10,257 bases of DNA from JANQKX01 sp039028695 (GTDB taxonomy: Bacteria; Pseudomonadota; Alphaproteobacteria; Kiloniellales; Kiloniellaceae). The stretch covers positions 1 to 10,257 of the forward strand of contig JBCCHN010000166.1 of the NCBI GenBank assembly GCA_039028695.1. The letters are read 5' to 3'. Position numbers and translations under genes: made by a program. The notes beneath the pieces are model-generated. The model saw nothing but the letters and a program-made list of their open reading frames with translations, did not search any database and was not told the DNA's origin. Below, piece by piece: positions 1 to 5,744 of this stretch (position 1 is its first letter; every line of letters starts with the position of its first letter).

Positions 1-883
1 CCGCCAATTCGGGATCGGAAGGAATGCCCAAGCGATCTGCCGTCGTCTCCACATGGGGGCCTTCATGGCGCAGGACTTTCATCAATCGGGTGATGCCGTG
101 GCCCTGCTCTGCCGAGCCGATCAGCACCGGCACAATGTTGTCGTGGGCCAGGTTTTTTGTCAGTTGCTCGTAAATCTCCTCCGTCGCGGGGGTTTTATCT
201 TCGAGCAATTGTTCCAGCAGGACATCGTCGAAGTCTGCCAGGGATTCCAGCATCTCTTGGCGCGCTTCATCTTCACGGTCGAGAACCGTTTCAGGCATCT
301 CGATAAGGTCGGACTGCTTGTTTTCCTGGTAACGCCAGGCTCGCTCACTCACCAGATCCACAAAACCTGTAACGTCTTCACCATCGCGGATCGGCACTTG
401 TCGCAGCACCAAAGGTTTGTTGGACACGGATTGCAGGGCCTCCAAAAGGTCCTTTACCCGAGATGTGGCCTTATCCATTTTATTGATAAAGACCACATGA
501 GGAATATCGTAATCCTCTAAGAATTTGAAAATCGGCGCCAGGGTAAGCGCGCGCTCCACCTCCGGCGCGGCCACGACAACCGCCAAATCGGCCGCCATCA
601 GGCAGGTTTGGGCGTCACGGCTAAGCTCTACCGAGCCAGGGCAATCAATAAAGGACCACTTGTCGCCGATAAACTCGCAACTGGCGAAATTGGGCTCCAC
701 CGACATCTGCCGCGCCCGAGCCTCGGGCGAATGATCTCCCACCGTGTTGCCAGCGGGGATGGAGCCTTTTCTGTGAATGGCTTCTGTTTGATAAAGGATT
801 GATTCTAAAAGAGTCGTTTTACCGCTGGTGTAAGGTCCCACAAAGACGGCGCAGCGCGCCGATCCGGCCGAGCTGTTGGTCAT
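1..883 (-). CDS. EF-G-like translational GTPase, N-terminal part (runs off the left edge)
   Basis: Reading leftwards from ATG at 883, 294 codons stay open to the window edge, so the C-terminal domains are missing. The P-loop GPYTSGKT is at residues 16-23, the G3 element DCPG at 80-83, G4 NKMD at 134-137 and a G5-like GSA at 256-258. The order and spacing match the G domain of elongation factor G. It is the divergent second EF-G type rather than housekeeping FusA: the switch I stretch reads RARQMSVE (56-63) where EF-G has a RGITI-type motif, and the residue after G3 is Ser84 where translational GTPases normally have the catalytic His of PGH. A GGAGG ribosome site (889-893) lies 5 nt before the start. 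Its function is not known to me; it may be a ribosome-associated GTPase with slow or altered hydrolysis. It diverges from the lipoprotein gene at 1202. Confidence 0.9.
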   Translation of the reverse strand, partial: MTNSSAGSARCAVFVGPYTSGKTTLLESILYQTEAIHRKGSIPAGNTVGDHSPEARARQMSVEPNFASCEFIGDKWSFIDCPGSVELSRDAQTCLMAADLAVVVAAPEVERALTLAPIFKFLEDYDIPHVVFINKMDKATSRVKDLLEALQSVSNKPLVLRQVPIRDGEDVTGFVDLVSERAWRYQENKQSDLIEMPETVLDREDEARQEMLESLADFDDVLLEQLLEDKTPATEEIYEQLTKNLAHDNIVPVLIGSAEQGHGITRLMKVLRHEGPHVETTADRLGIPSDPELA

Positions 884-914
884 CAATTCCTCCCATTATT
901 TGCGTAGTATGCAT

Positions 915-983
915 TCAGGCCTCTTTTTTACGAGACAGGTACCACACCGGGGCACCAGATCTCGCCGCTGGCTTTTTCTTCAT
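915..983 (-). CDS. Possible 22-residue leader or small protein upstream of the EF-G-like gene
   Basis: From ATG at 983 to TGA at 915 the minus strand encodes a 22-residue, strongly basic peptide starting MKKKPAARSG and ending SRKKEA. It stops 31 nt before the EF-G-like start codon and reads in the same direction. The ribosome site is weak: a GGAA about 10 nt upstream. The frame is open further upstream, with TTG and GTG as other possible starts. It could be a small basic protein, a regulatory leader peptide or chance. I do not recognise it. Confidence 0.2.
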   Translation of the reverse strand: MKKKPAARSGAPVWYLSRKKEA

Positions 984-1115
984 GATGACATGGTTCCAAA
1001 GAAGCACCCAGCCTGGCAACCTAAATTGGCTCGATTCGGGATTTTTCTTTGATTTTGCAGCTCATTGGCGGGCTTTTTGTTAACCTTAACGGCACAGCAA
1101 TCGGATGAATTGGTG

Positions 1116-1131
1116 TTTGACCCGGGTCAAA
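1116..1131. promoter_or_regulatory. Perfect 16-bp palindrome, FNR/FixK-like box
   Basis: TTTGACCCGGGTCAAA is identical to its own reverse complement. Its core is TTGA-N6-TCAA, the pattern bound by CRP/FNR-superfamily regulators (FNR, FixK, Anr) that respond to oxygen in alphaproteobacteria. It covers the candidate -35 hexamer of the lipoprotein promoter. A factor bound there would most simply repress, since activator sites of this family usually centre near -41.5. The palindrome is seen directly; the regulator is inferred. Confidence 0.5.
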
Positions 1132-1146
1132 AAACACGCCTATATC
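1117..1146 (+). promoter_or_regulatory. Candidate sigma70-type promoter for the lipoprotein gene
   Basis: TTGACC (1117-1122) and TATATC (1141-1146) are separated by 18 bp. The -35 matches the consensus at five positions and the -10 at four. The expected start point near 1153 leaves a leader of roughly 50 nt before the TTG start at 1202. The -35 hexamer lies inside the 16-bp palindrome. Confidence 0.5.
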
Positions 1147-1148
1147 GC

Positions 1149-1166
1149 CTGCCGCCGGCACGGCAG
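1149..1166 (+). promoter_or_regulatory. Small hairpin at the start of the lipoprotein transcript
   Basis: CTGCCG (1149-1154) pairs with CGGCAG (1161-1166) around a six-base loop. It lies just downstream of the candidate -10 box, so it would sit at or near the 5' end of the mRNA. No T-run follows, so it is not a typical terminator. It may affect mRNA stability or be incidental in GC-rich DNA. Confidence 0.3.
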
Positions 1167-1201
1167 ATGCTCAACAGGGCCGGGGAAACGAGGAAAAAAC
1201 T

Positions 1202-1582
1202 TTGTCCTTCAAGACAATAAGACATAGGGGCCGTGCCGTTTTAGCCCTTTTTATGCTGACCGTAATCGGTCTGGCTGGATGCAGTACATCCAAACCCTTG
1301 ACGCCGGAGCAAGAGGCCCTGGCCCGCGAGCTGATGCCGGTACGCGAAGTTCGGGTGGGTGGCGTGGTTTATGCCGTCAACAAAAAGCCCGGTCACGACG
1401 GCATCTATGAGGTTTCAACCAGGGGCAAGGTGCCCGGTAGCCAAAAATCAATGTTTACTGCTGTGCAAAGGACTTACGGCTGCATCCGCGTGCACTTAAC
1501 AGAGGTGCAGTCGCCTTGGGTCCGCGCGGAAGGGCCCGGAACCTTTTGCACGCAGCTGCGCAATATCTACCGAGGTCGATAA
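1202..1582 (+). CDS. Small predicted lipoprotein, function unknown
   Basis: The 126-residue protein begins with TTG, with GAGG nearby upstream. Its basic N-terminus (KTIRHRGR) is followed by a hydrophobic segment (about 11-25) and a lipobox, LAGC at 24-27, so Cys27 should be lipidated after signal peptidase II cleavage. Ser at +2 lacks the Asp retention signal, which suggests the outer membrane. The mature part is about 100 residues and contains two further cysteines, Cys94 and Cys116, which could form a periplasmic disulfide. I do not recognise the domain. The gene converges on the YcaO operon: only 57 bp separate its stop from the operon's last stop, with no clear terminator between them. 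The candidate promoter, the good lipobox and the continuous frame support a real gene. Confidence 0.7.
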   Translation: MSFKTIRHRGRAVLALFMLTVIGLAGCSTSKPLTPEQEALARELMPVREVRVGGVVYAVNKKPGHDGIYEVSTRGKVPGSQKSMFTAVQRTYGCIRVHLTEVQSPWVRAEGPGTFCTQLRNIYRGR

Positions 1583-1639
1583 ATCGACGCCGACACAATG
1601 GGATCGGTGATAGCGAGATTAAGTACGAGCATAAATCGC

Positions 1640-2437
1640 TCAGTCGTCGTCGTGGTGATCGTCCCACATCATCGCCGCCATCTTGGCCCAGGTGGCCATT
1701 TTGGCCCGCGACGCCATTTTAGCACGCGCGGCCATCTTGGCCCGAGCCGCCATTTTAGCACGTGACGCCATCTTGGCCCGTGACGCCATCTTGGCCCGTG
1801 ACGCCATCTTGGCCCGTGACGCCATCTTCGCTCGGGAATCCATGGCGGCGCGAGACGAAACATCGACCGACGCGAGGATTTCTCGAACACTCATCTCGCC
1901 CATATCCGCCCCCTGGGACAAGGAGAGCTCGGACTTGAGCTGCTCGTCCAAAACCTCAAAACCTTCAAGGGAGCCCGGCACGAAATAAAGGCGCCCGTCC
2001 GCGCCGCGCAGGGTAAGGCCGCTGCCGTCGTCATCGAAGTCATCGTCAAAGACGTCAACATCGCCGTCATCCAAGAGCAGTTCAATAGTCTCACCATCGG
2101 TGATGTCGACCCGCATGGACAATTGGTCCATGTCAACGTCCCACATCTTAAAGCCCTTAGATTTGATGAACTTCTTTTCCCAGCCCTTGGGGTCACTACC
2201 CGTGCCGATCATCAAGAGCAAGAGCGGCTCGTCCAAGGGGATCTTCTCACCCTCAACCTTGTAGCCGGAGATATAGGCAAGGGTGGGGTCACCCTCGTCA
2301 AGAAAGTTGTTGTCGTGCCCCTTGCCATCGGGAAATAGCTTTTGCAAGCGGCTGTTCAAGGCACTCTTTTTCACCCGAATACCATCCACGGGCTTGCCGT
2401 AAAGCTGGATTCGATAGGGATCGGTTAAGCTGGTCAT
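1640..2437 (-). CDS. Repeat-tailed candidate substrate/precursor of the YcaO-TfuA system
   Basis: This 265-residue protein is of no family I recognise. Residues 1-165 look like an ordinary mixed globular domain beginning MTSLTDPYRIQLYG. Residues 123-137 are extremely acidic (ten Asp in fifteen). Residues 165-200 look helical. Residues 201-254 are nine tandem hexapeptides, (S/A/T)(R/W)AKMA, preceded by one degenerate copy (SRAAMD). The tail, 255-265, ends WDDHHDDD. The array carries 8 Arg and 9 Lys with no acid. I chose ATG at 2437 because GGGAGA lies 7 nt upstream and the ATG overlaps the peptidase stop as ATGA; the in-frame codon at 2509 lies deep inside the peptidase gene. As last gene of a YcaO-TfuA-peptidase operon it is the likely modified substrate, with the repeats as cores. 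This role is inferred; a structural or metal-binding protein is possible. Confidence 0.8.
   Translation of the reverse strand: MTSLTDPYRIQLYGKPVDGIRVKKSALNSRLQKLFPDGKGHDNNFLDEGDPTLAYISGYKVEGEKIPLDEPLLLLMIGTGSDPKGWEKKFIKSKGFKMWDVDMDQLSMRVDITDGETIELLLDDGDVDVFDDDFDDDGSGLTLRGADGRLYFVPGSLEGFEVLDEQLKSELSLSQGADMGEMSVREILASVDVSSRAAMDSRAKMASRAKMASRAKMASRAKMASRAKMAARAKMAARAKMASRAKMATWAKMAAMMWDDHHDDD
1676..1837 (-). repeat. Nine-copy 18-bp tandem repeat encoding the hexapeptide array
   Basis: Nine in-frame 18-bp units run without spacers. On the coding strand the commonest is TCACGGGCCAAGATGGCG, encoding SRAKMA. Units 2-4 are identical, which suggests recent duplication. Units 5-6 and 7-8 form a 36-bp higher-order pair, sharing CGTGCTAAAATGGCG in the first member and CGGGCC-type codons in the second. 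Most differences fall at third codon positions. The only replacements are at the first residue (Ser, Ala or Thr) and an Arg-to-Trp change in the ninth unit. The RAKMA core is otherwise invariant. Confidence 0.95.
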
Positions 2438-3702
2438 GACTGTGTCTCCCTTTTTGGCGGTGACTTTAGCAACCCTTTTACGGAAAACTGAAATCCTATT
2501 TTCCGCCAATGAAAAGATTCTACGATAAGATCCTGATAACGCTGACCAGAAAAGCGCCGATCGATGGTCAAAAAGGCACGCGCCACCTTGGCAAAGGTCA
2601 GATTCCCCGGCGGCAGATCCCTCCAGGTATGGGCCAGCCGAACACCTAAGGCGTCCCTGGCTTCCGAAAGGGCGTCACGGAAACTGTAAGGTGCCTCGCG
2701 ATAGGCCCGGGCATAAGCTGCTGAAATCACGTCACTATCCACATCATCACCTTCCGGCCGTGATGAACGGTCCGCTAATTCTCTCGAAATGGCGCCAAAC
2801 TCAATCAACTTTTCCTGATAGATACCCACTAAGATATCGAAAAGCGCGCCTGTCAGCGGCTGACCCAGGGCATGAATTTCTTTTCCTGAAAGATCGTCAT
2901 GGGGCCGCCCGGTATCCGCCACCTGATCCATCGTCAACGCATTCGATGCGATCCGAATTTGCTTGGTCTTTGATAGTTCGCCAATGCGATTCAGCTCGTT
3001 TTCCAAGTAAAGGTTGCCGCCAGTTTTTTTCAGGATGTGATCTTGAAAGGATTCGAAATGCAGTGCCGATATAAGGGCCACCATATCGCTCGCCGACTCA
3101 TGAAAGCCCCGGTACTCAGCCGTCAGTTCGAAAAGCTCGGGAAATCCCACGATGGAGAACACCAAACTGTGGCCTGTTTCATGAGCCATAACATCGAAAT
3201 TCAAGCAGAAAGGTCGTTTCTCGCCTCGATCATCTAAGCCATAGCCTGATTCCATAAAGCCCCAGCCAAACTGGGCATTTTTCCAATCCACCCAGGGGAC
3301 GATCTCCAAACGGGATTGAAAGGGCTCAAAATGCCAAGGAACCTCCAAACCCAGATAATCTTCCCAAATGTCCAAAACCCGCCGTACCACACCAAAGGAA
3401 TGGGCTGACCAAAACCGCCGGTCAGCAGGATCAAGATGATCAAAATGACCGTCCCGATTGGGCTTGACCGCGTCATGCTTCGGTCCGCGATAGGGGCCCA
3501 TGTCCCCACTATCATAATGGGTCTTATCTATGGCATCGACAACGTACATACGATGGTCTGCAGGTCCTGGATTCAAAGATCCCTTCGGCGAGGAAACCCA
3601 AACCACCTCTGGGGTTTTGAAATCATCCAAGGTAGGGGATTGGGCGAAAAGCCGGAACTTCGTCCCCTTGCCGCGTACTCTTTTGTCTAAGTCGATCGAC
3701 AC
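2434..3702 (-). CDS. Thermolysin-like cytoplasmic zinc metallopeptidase
   Basis: The 422-residue protein carries a full gluzincin signature. HETGH (174-178) supplies two zinc ligands and the general base Glu175. Glu202, in HESASD (201-206), fits the third zinc ligand, 24 residues downstream as against 20 in thermolysin, with Asp206 at the conserved ExxxD position. IHALGQPLTGALFDIL (276-291) resembles the thermolysin segment holding the catalytic His, here His277. There is no signal peptide or long propeptide, unlike most secreted M4/M36 enzymes, so it probably acts in the cytoplasm. The GTG start directly follows the TfuA stop, with GAGGGAG 8 nt upstream; its own stop overlaps the repeat protein's start by 4 nt. 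Maturation of the repeat protein is the natural role from context. The fold is well supported; the substrate is inferred. Confidence 0.87.
   Translation of the reverse strand: MSIDLDKRVRGKGTKFRLFAQSPTLDDFKTPEVVWVSSPKGSLNPGPADHRMYVVDAIDKTHYDSGDMGPYRGPKHDAVKPNRDGHFDHLDPADRRFWSAHSFGVVRRVLDIWEDYLGLEVPWHFEPFQSRLEIVPWVDWKNAQFGWGFMESGYGLDDRGEKRPFCLNFDVMAHETGHSLVFSIVGFPELFELTAEYRGFHESASDMVALISALHFESFQDHILKKTGGNLYLENELNRIGELSKTKQIRIASNALTMDQVADTGRPHDDLSGKEIHALGQPLTGALFDILVGIYQEKLIEFGAISRELADRSSRPEGDDVDSDVISAAYARAYREAPYSFRDALSEARDALGVRLAHTWRDLPPGNLTFAKVARAFLTIDRRFSGQRYQDLIVESFHWRKIGFQFSVKGLLKSPPKRETQS
2445..2450 (-). promoter_or_regulatory. Ribosome binding site setting the repeat protein's start
   Basis: GGGAGA on the minus strand ends 7 nt before ATG at 2437. 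It lies inside the end of the peptidase gene, and the ATGA overlap suggests translational coupling. It decides for a 265-residue product over the longer frame from 2509, which has no such support. Confidence 0.75.
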
Positions 3703-4476
3703 CTAGCCGTCTCCCTCTGTCGGCCCGGGCGGCGTTTCCAGGGCCATCAGCGCCTCTTCCCAAACCGAACTGTGTTCAAAGCGAAAGTCCGGTATCGGCG
3801 CCTTTAGGTTATCCTGGCTCAAAAATCGCAAAAGCTCAACTGCATCGGCGGCTTTTTGGCTGACGGCTCCCTGCATTAACCATCCTGAAAGGCGTTCGAC
3901 TTCACCCAAAAACTCCCCGCTGCCGCGTCCCAAGTCCAATAGCGCCTTGTAAGTTCGTTGCTTGTAAAAAAGGCCCTTTGCCAAGATAGCCAGATGATCG
4001 CGGCACGCAGTGGTGATCACCCCTTGGTTTTCCGCAGCAGCCAGGCTAGTGCGAATGTCCACCATCGCCACCGTACCGGCGTAGTTGGTCTCTTGGGGGC
4101 CATGGACAACAGCAACTTCGTCGTCGTCCTCGAAAAGCTCATGGTCAAAGGGAGGGAAACAGCCACTTCGATAGGCCTCAAAAATCTTCCCCACGCCGAC
4201 CATGCCGAATTGGCTGAGCTCAGCCGCTCGAAGGGCTCCCATGCTGGAGCCGCCGACCACGACGACGCCCTGCCGCAGTGCCCAGAGAATTTCCTTGTGC
4301 CATACGGCCGGCACCTGTTCAAAGAAGCCGTCAATTAAAGCGATGGCATGGGGTTGATGATCGCGCAGGGCCAAAAGGATATCGCCTTGACGCGCCGGCG
4401 GCAGATAAACCCCATCACAGATCGCGCGGGCCTGCGCAATGGGCAAGCTTGGCCCCAAGAAGATACAACGGGTCAC
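3703..4476 (-). CDS. tfuA: TfuA-family protein, partner of YcaO in thioamide formation
   Basis: The 257-residue protein matches the TfuA family. It opens with a short beta strand and FLGPSLP (6-12). The family core is IALIDGFFEQVPAVWHKEIL (45-64), VVVVGGSSMGALRAAEL (71-87) and the following GMVGVGKIFEAY (91-102). TfuA proteins were named from trifolitoxin work and act with YcaO enzymes in backbone thioamidation, probably by aiding sulfur delivery or YcaO function. I chose GTG at 4476 because GAGGA lies 6 nt upstream, it overlaps the YcaO stop as GTGA, and it puts the FLGPSL motif at the usual distance from the N-terminus. An ATG at 4491 has no ribosome site. The stop touches the peptidase start with no gap. 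Family assignment is firm; the substrate is not shown by this sequence. Confidence 0.93.
   Translation of the reverse strand: MTRCIFLGPSLPIAQARAICDGVYLPPARQGDILLALRDHQPHAIALIDGFFEQVPAVWHKEILWALRQGVVVVGGSSMGALRAAELSQFGMVGVGKIFEAYRSGCFPPFDHELFEDDDEVAVVHGPQETNYAGTVAMVDIRTSLAAAENQGVITTACRDHLAILAKGLFYKQRTYKALLDLGRGSGEFLGEVERLSGWLMQGAVSQKAADAVELLRFLSQDNLKAPIPDFRFEHSSVWEEALMALETPPGPTEGDG
3711..3717 (-). promoter_or_regulatory. Ribosome binding site for the GTG-started peptidase
   Basis: GAGGGAG on the minus strand lies 8 nt before GTG at 3702, within the last codons of the TfuA gene. This strong site supports the GTG start, which immediately follows the TfuA stop codon TAG. Confidence 0.75.
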
Positions 4477-5744
4477 GAACGGTCCTCGCATATGGCATCA
4501 TCGTCGCGCCGCTGCAAAATTTCCATCGCCCGCTCACCAGGGACGTAGTCCGACTCCGGCGACTCAAAGGCCGTTTCCAAACCGGGAACCACCGCTCGCA
4601 CAACGGGGATATTCAAGCCTGGCCTTGTCAGGTCCACCGCCAGCACCTCGGTCACACCCACGTGGGTCAAGGCCGCTAAGATTGCTTGAAGCTCTTCTTC
4701 GAAAGTCTCCTGAAAACTGTCCGGCACCATCGCGAAGTCTCGCCGGGGCGCGGCGGCCTGGATGGTCTCGCGAGCCTGATCGAAGCGTTCCTTCTTGGCC
4801 GCCTGGCTATAGTTGGGAGCGGTAATGTCGTCGCGTGCACCAGCAATATACGTAGTGCGGGCCTGGGCCGCCTCGCTCAGAGCCCGACAGAGCGCCACCG
4901 ACGCGTTGGAATGACAGCCGGCTCCGAACTCCGGCACCCCGTTAGCGAGAGATGCCCCAGCGGCCAAGCACAAAAAACAGGGTAGTCCCACATCCGATGT
5001 CACATCCCACACCACCACGTCAATTTGCGCCTGCTCGAATTTTTCCAGCAAAGCCTGACACGCCGGGTCGCTCACCCCGTCCAGGTCAATGACTCCCTCA
5101 TCCTGAAGGTCCGGTTCGGAAAACTTCCACAAGGTCACCGCGTCCCGCTCGATCACTTCGTAGAGGGCATGGCACAGCGCCTCAGCCATGCAATTGCCCG
5201 ACGCGAGCCCGTTCGTATTGGCTACAAAAGCGCCGCTGCCGGTCAAGGCCGGCAGGGTGTAGTTGCTATGGACCAGTTCGAAGGGTAGCCACTTGGACTG
5301 GCCGCATAGGTAGTCCATCCCCTCGATCCAAAGGATCGGCGCCAGTGGGTCATAAGTGCTCTGTTGGGAAAAGGGCAAACGCTCCACATCAACGGCCAGA
5401 TGCCCATACCGAAGGTCCTCATAACTAAGGAATTTTAAAGGGTGGTCCATGGTCTCTGCATGGTAGGTCTCGATAGCCTCCATTGCGGCTGAGACCTTGG
5501 CAGAAGCGTTGTCCAAGCCCTTGCCCTGAAACACTGCCAAAGATCTGGAATTGGGCCGGCACGACATATAGACCGGGATACCGATGGAATCCAGGCCGGT
5601 GATATTGGCCAAACGGGTGATGCCGAAGACCGGCAAGAGGGGTTGAATTCTGGCAAGTGTTTTATTTGGGTCAACCGCCCGATGGGTTCCGGTTCGATAG
5701 CTCTTGGGGGTGCGGCGGGAGAGCAGCGCTTCAGGTAAGTTCAT
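4473..5744 (-). CDS. ycaO: YcaO-domain protein, ATP-dependent backbone amide modification
   Basis: The 423-residue protein is a full YcaO. Visible family blocks are ASAKVSAAMEAIETYHAE (80-96 region), NGLASGNCMAEALCHALYE followed by VIERDA (178-202), GCHSNASVALCRALSEAAQA (276-295) and DLTRPGLNIPVVRAVVPGLE (371-390). The Glu-rich helices in the first two blocks bind ATP and magnesium in characterised members. YcaO enzymes activate a peptide amide oxygen with ATP; with TfuA as partner the known outcome is a thioamide. The protein ends in a polar tail (QRRDDDAICEDRS) and lacks the C-terminal PxPxP typical of azoline-forming members, which fits a non-azoline reaction. ATG at 5744 is preceded by GGGGA and overlaps the cyclase gene by 14 nt; upstream in-frame codons lie inside that gene. 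Confidence 0.95.
   Translation of the reverse strand: MNLPEALLSRRTPKSYRTGTHRAVDPNKTLARIQPLLPVFGITRLANITGLDSIGIPVYMSCRPNSRSLAVFQGKGLDNASAKVSAAMEAIETYHAETMDHPLKFLSYEDLRYGHLAVDVERLPFSQQSTYDPLAPILWIEGMDYLCGQSKWLPFELVHSNYTLPALTGSGAFVANTNGLASGNCMAEALCHALYEVIERDAVTLWKFSEPDLQDEGVIDLDGVSDPACQALLEKFEQAQIDVVVWDVTSDVGLPCFLCLAAGASLANGVPEFGAGCHSNASVALCRALSEAAQARTTYIAGARDDITAPNYSQAAKKERFDQARETIQAAAPRRDFAMVPDSFQETFEEELQAILAALTHVGVTEVLAVDLTRPGLNIPVVRAVVPGLETAFESPESDYVPGERAMEILQRRDDDAICEDRS
4483..4487 (-). promoter_or_regulatory. Ribosome binding site deciding the TfuA start
   Basis: GAGGA on the minus strand lies 6 nt before GTG at 4476, which shares a GTGA overlap with the YcaO stop. The in-frame ATG at 4491 lies upstream of this site and cannot use it, so the GTG is preferred. 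Confidence 0.75.

Larger units (their letters stand above)
884..1201. other. Divergent intergenic region between the EF-G-like gene and the lipoprotein gene
   Basis: This 318-bp region separates two divergent genes. On the plus side it holds a candidate sigma70-type promoter, a perfect palindrome and a hairpin, described separately. On the minus side I found the ribosome site of the EF-G-like gene and one possible 22-codon reading frame (983-915), but no convincing promoter for that gene. Longer open frames crossing the region show no coding character. Confidence 0.6.

Noticed and set aside
53..520. 155-codon plus-strand frame
   Set aside because: It is antisense to the EF-G-like G domain, which has clear GTPase motifs on the minus strand.
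799..1083. 94-codon plus-strand frame
   Set aside because: It overlaps the EF-G-like start and intergenic DNA, has no ribosome site and has an atypical composition.
1575..1588. GTCGA-TAAA-TCGAC hairpin after the lipoprotein stop as a terminator
   Set aside because: The 5-bp stem is short and no T-run follows on either strand, so I do not call a terminator between the convergent genes.
1676..1837. CRISPR-like or other non-coding repeat array
   Set aside because: The units are 18 bp, have no spacers, and keep the minus reading frame throughout.
1683..1988. Plus-strand open frame encoding an AILARD-type hexapeptide repeat
   Set aside because: It is antisense to the repeat protein. Third codon positions of the two frames pair with each other, so the synonymous pattern cannot favour it, while the minus frame has the globular domain, a ribosome site and operon coupling.
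2438..2509. Upstream ATG at 2509 for the repeat protein
   Set aside because: It would add 24 basic residues encoded within the peptidase gene and lacks support compared with the ATGA overlap and GGGAGA site at 2437.
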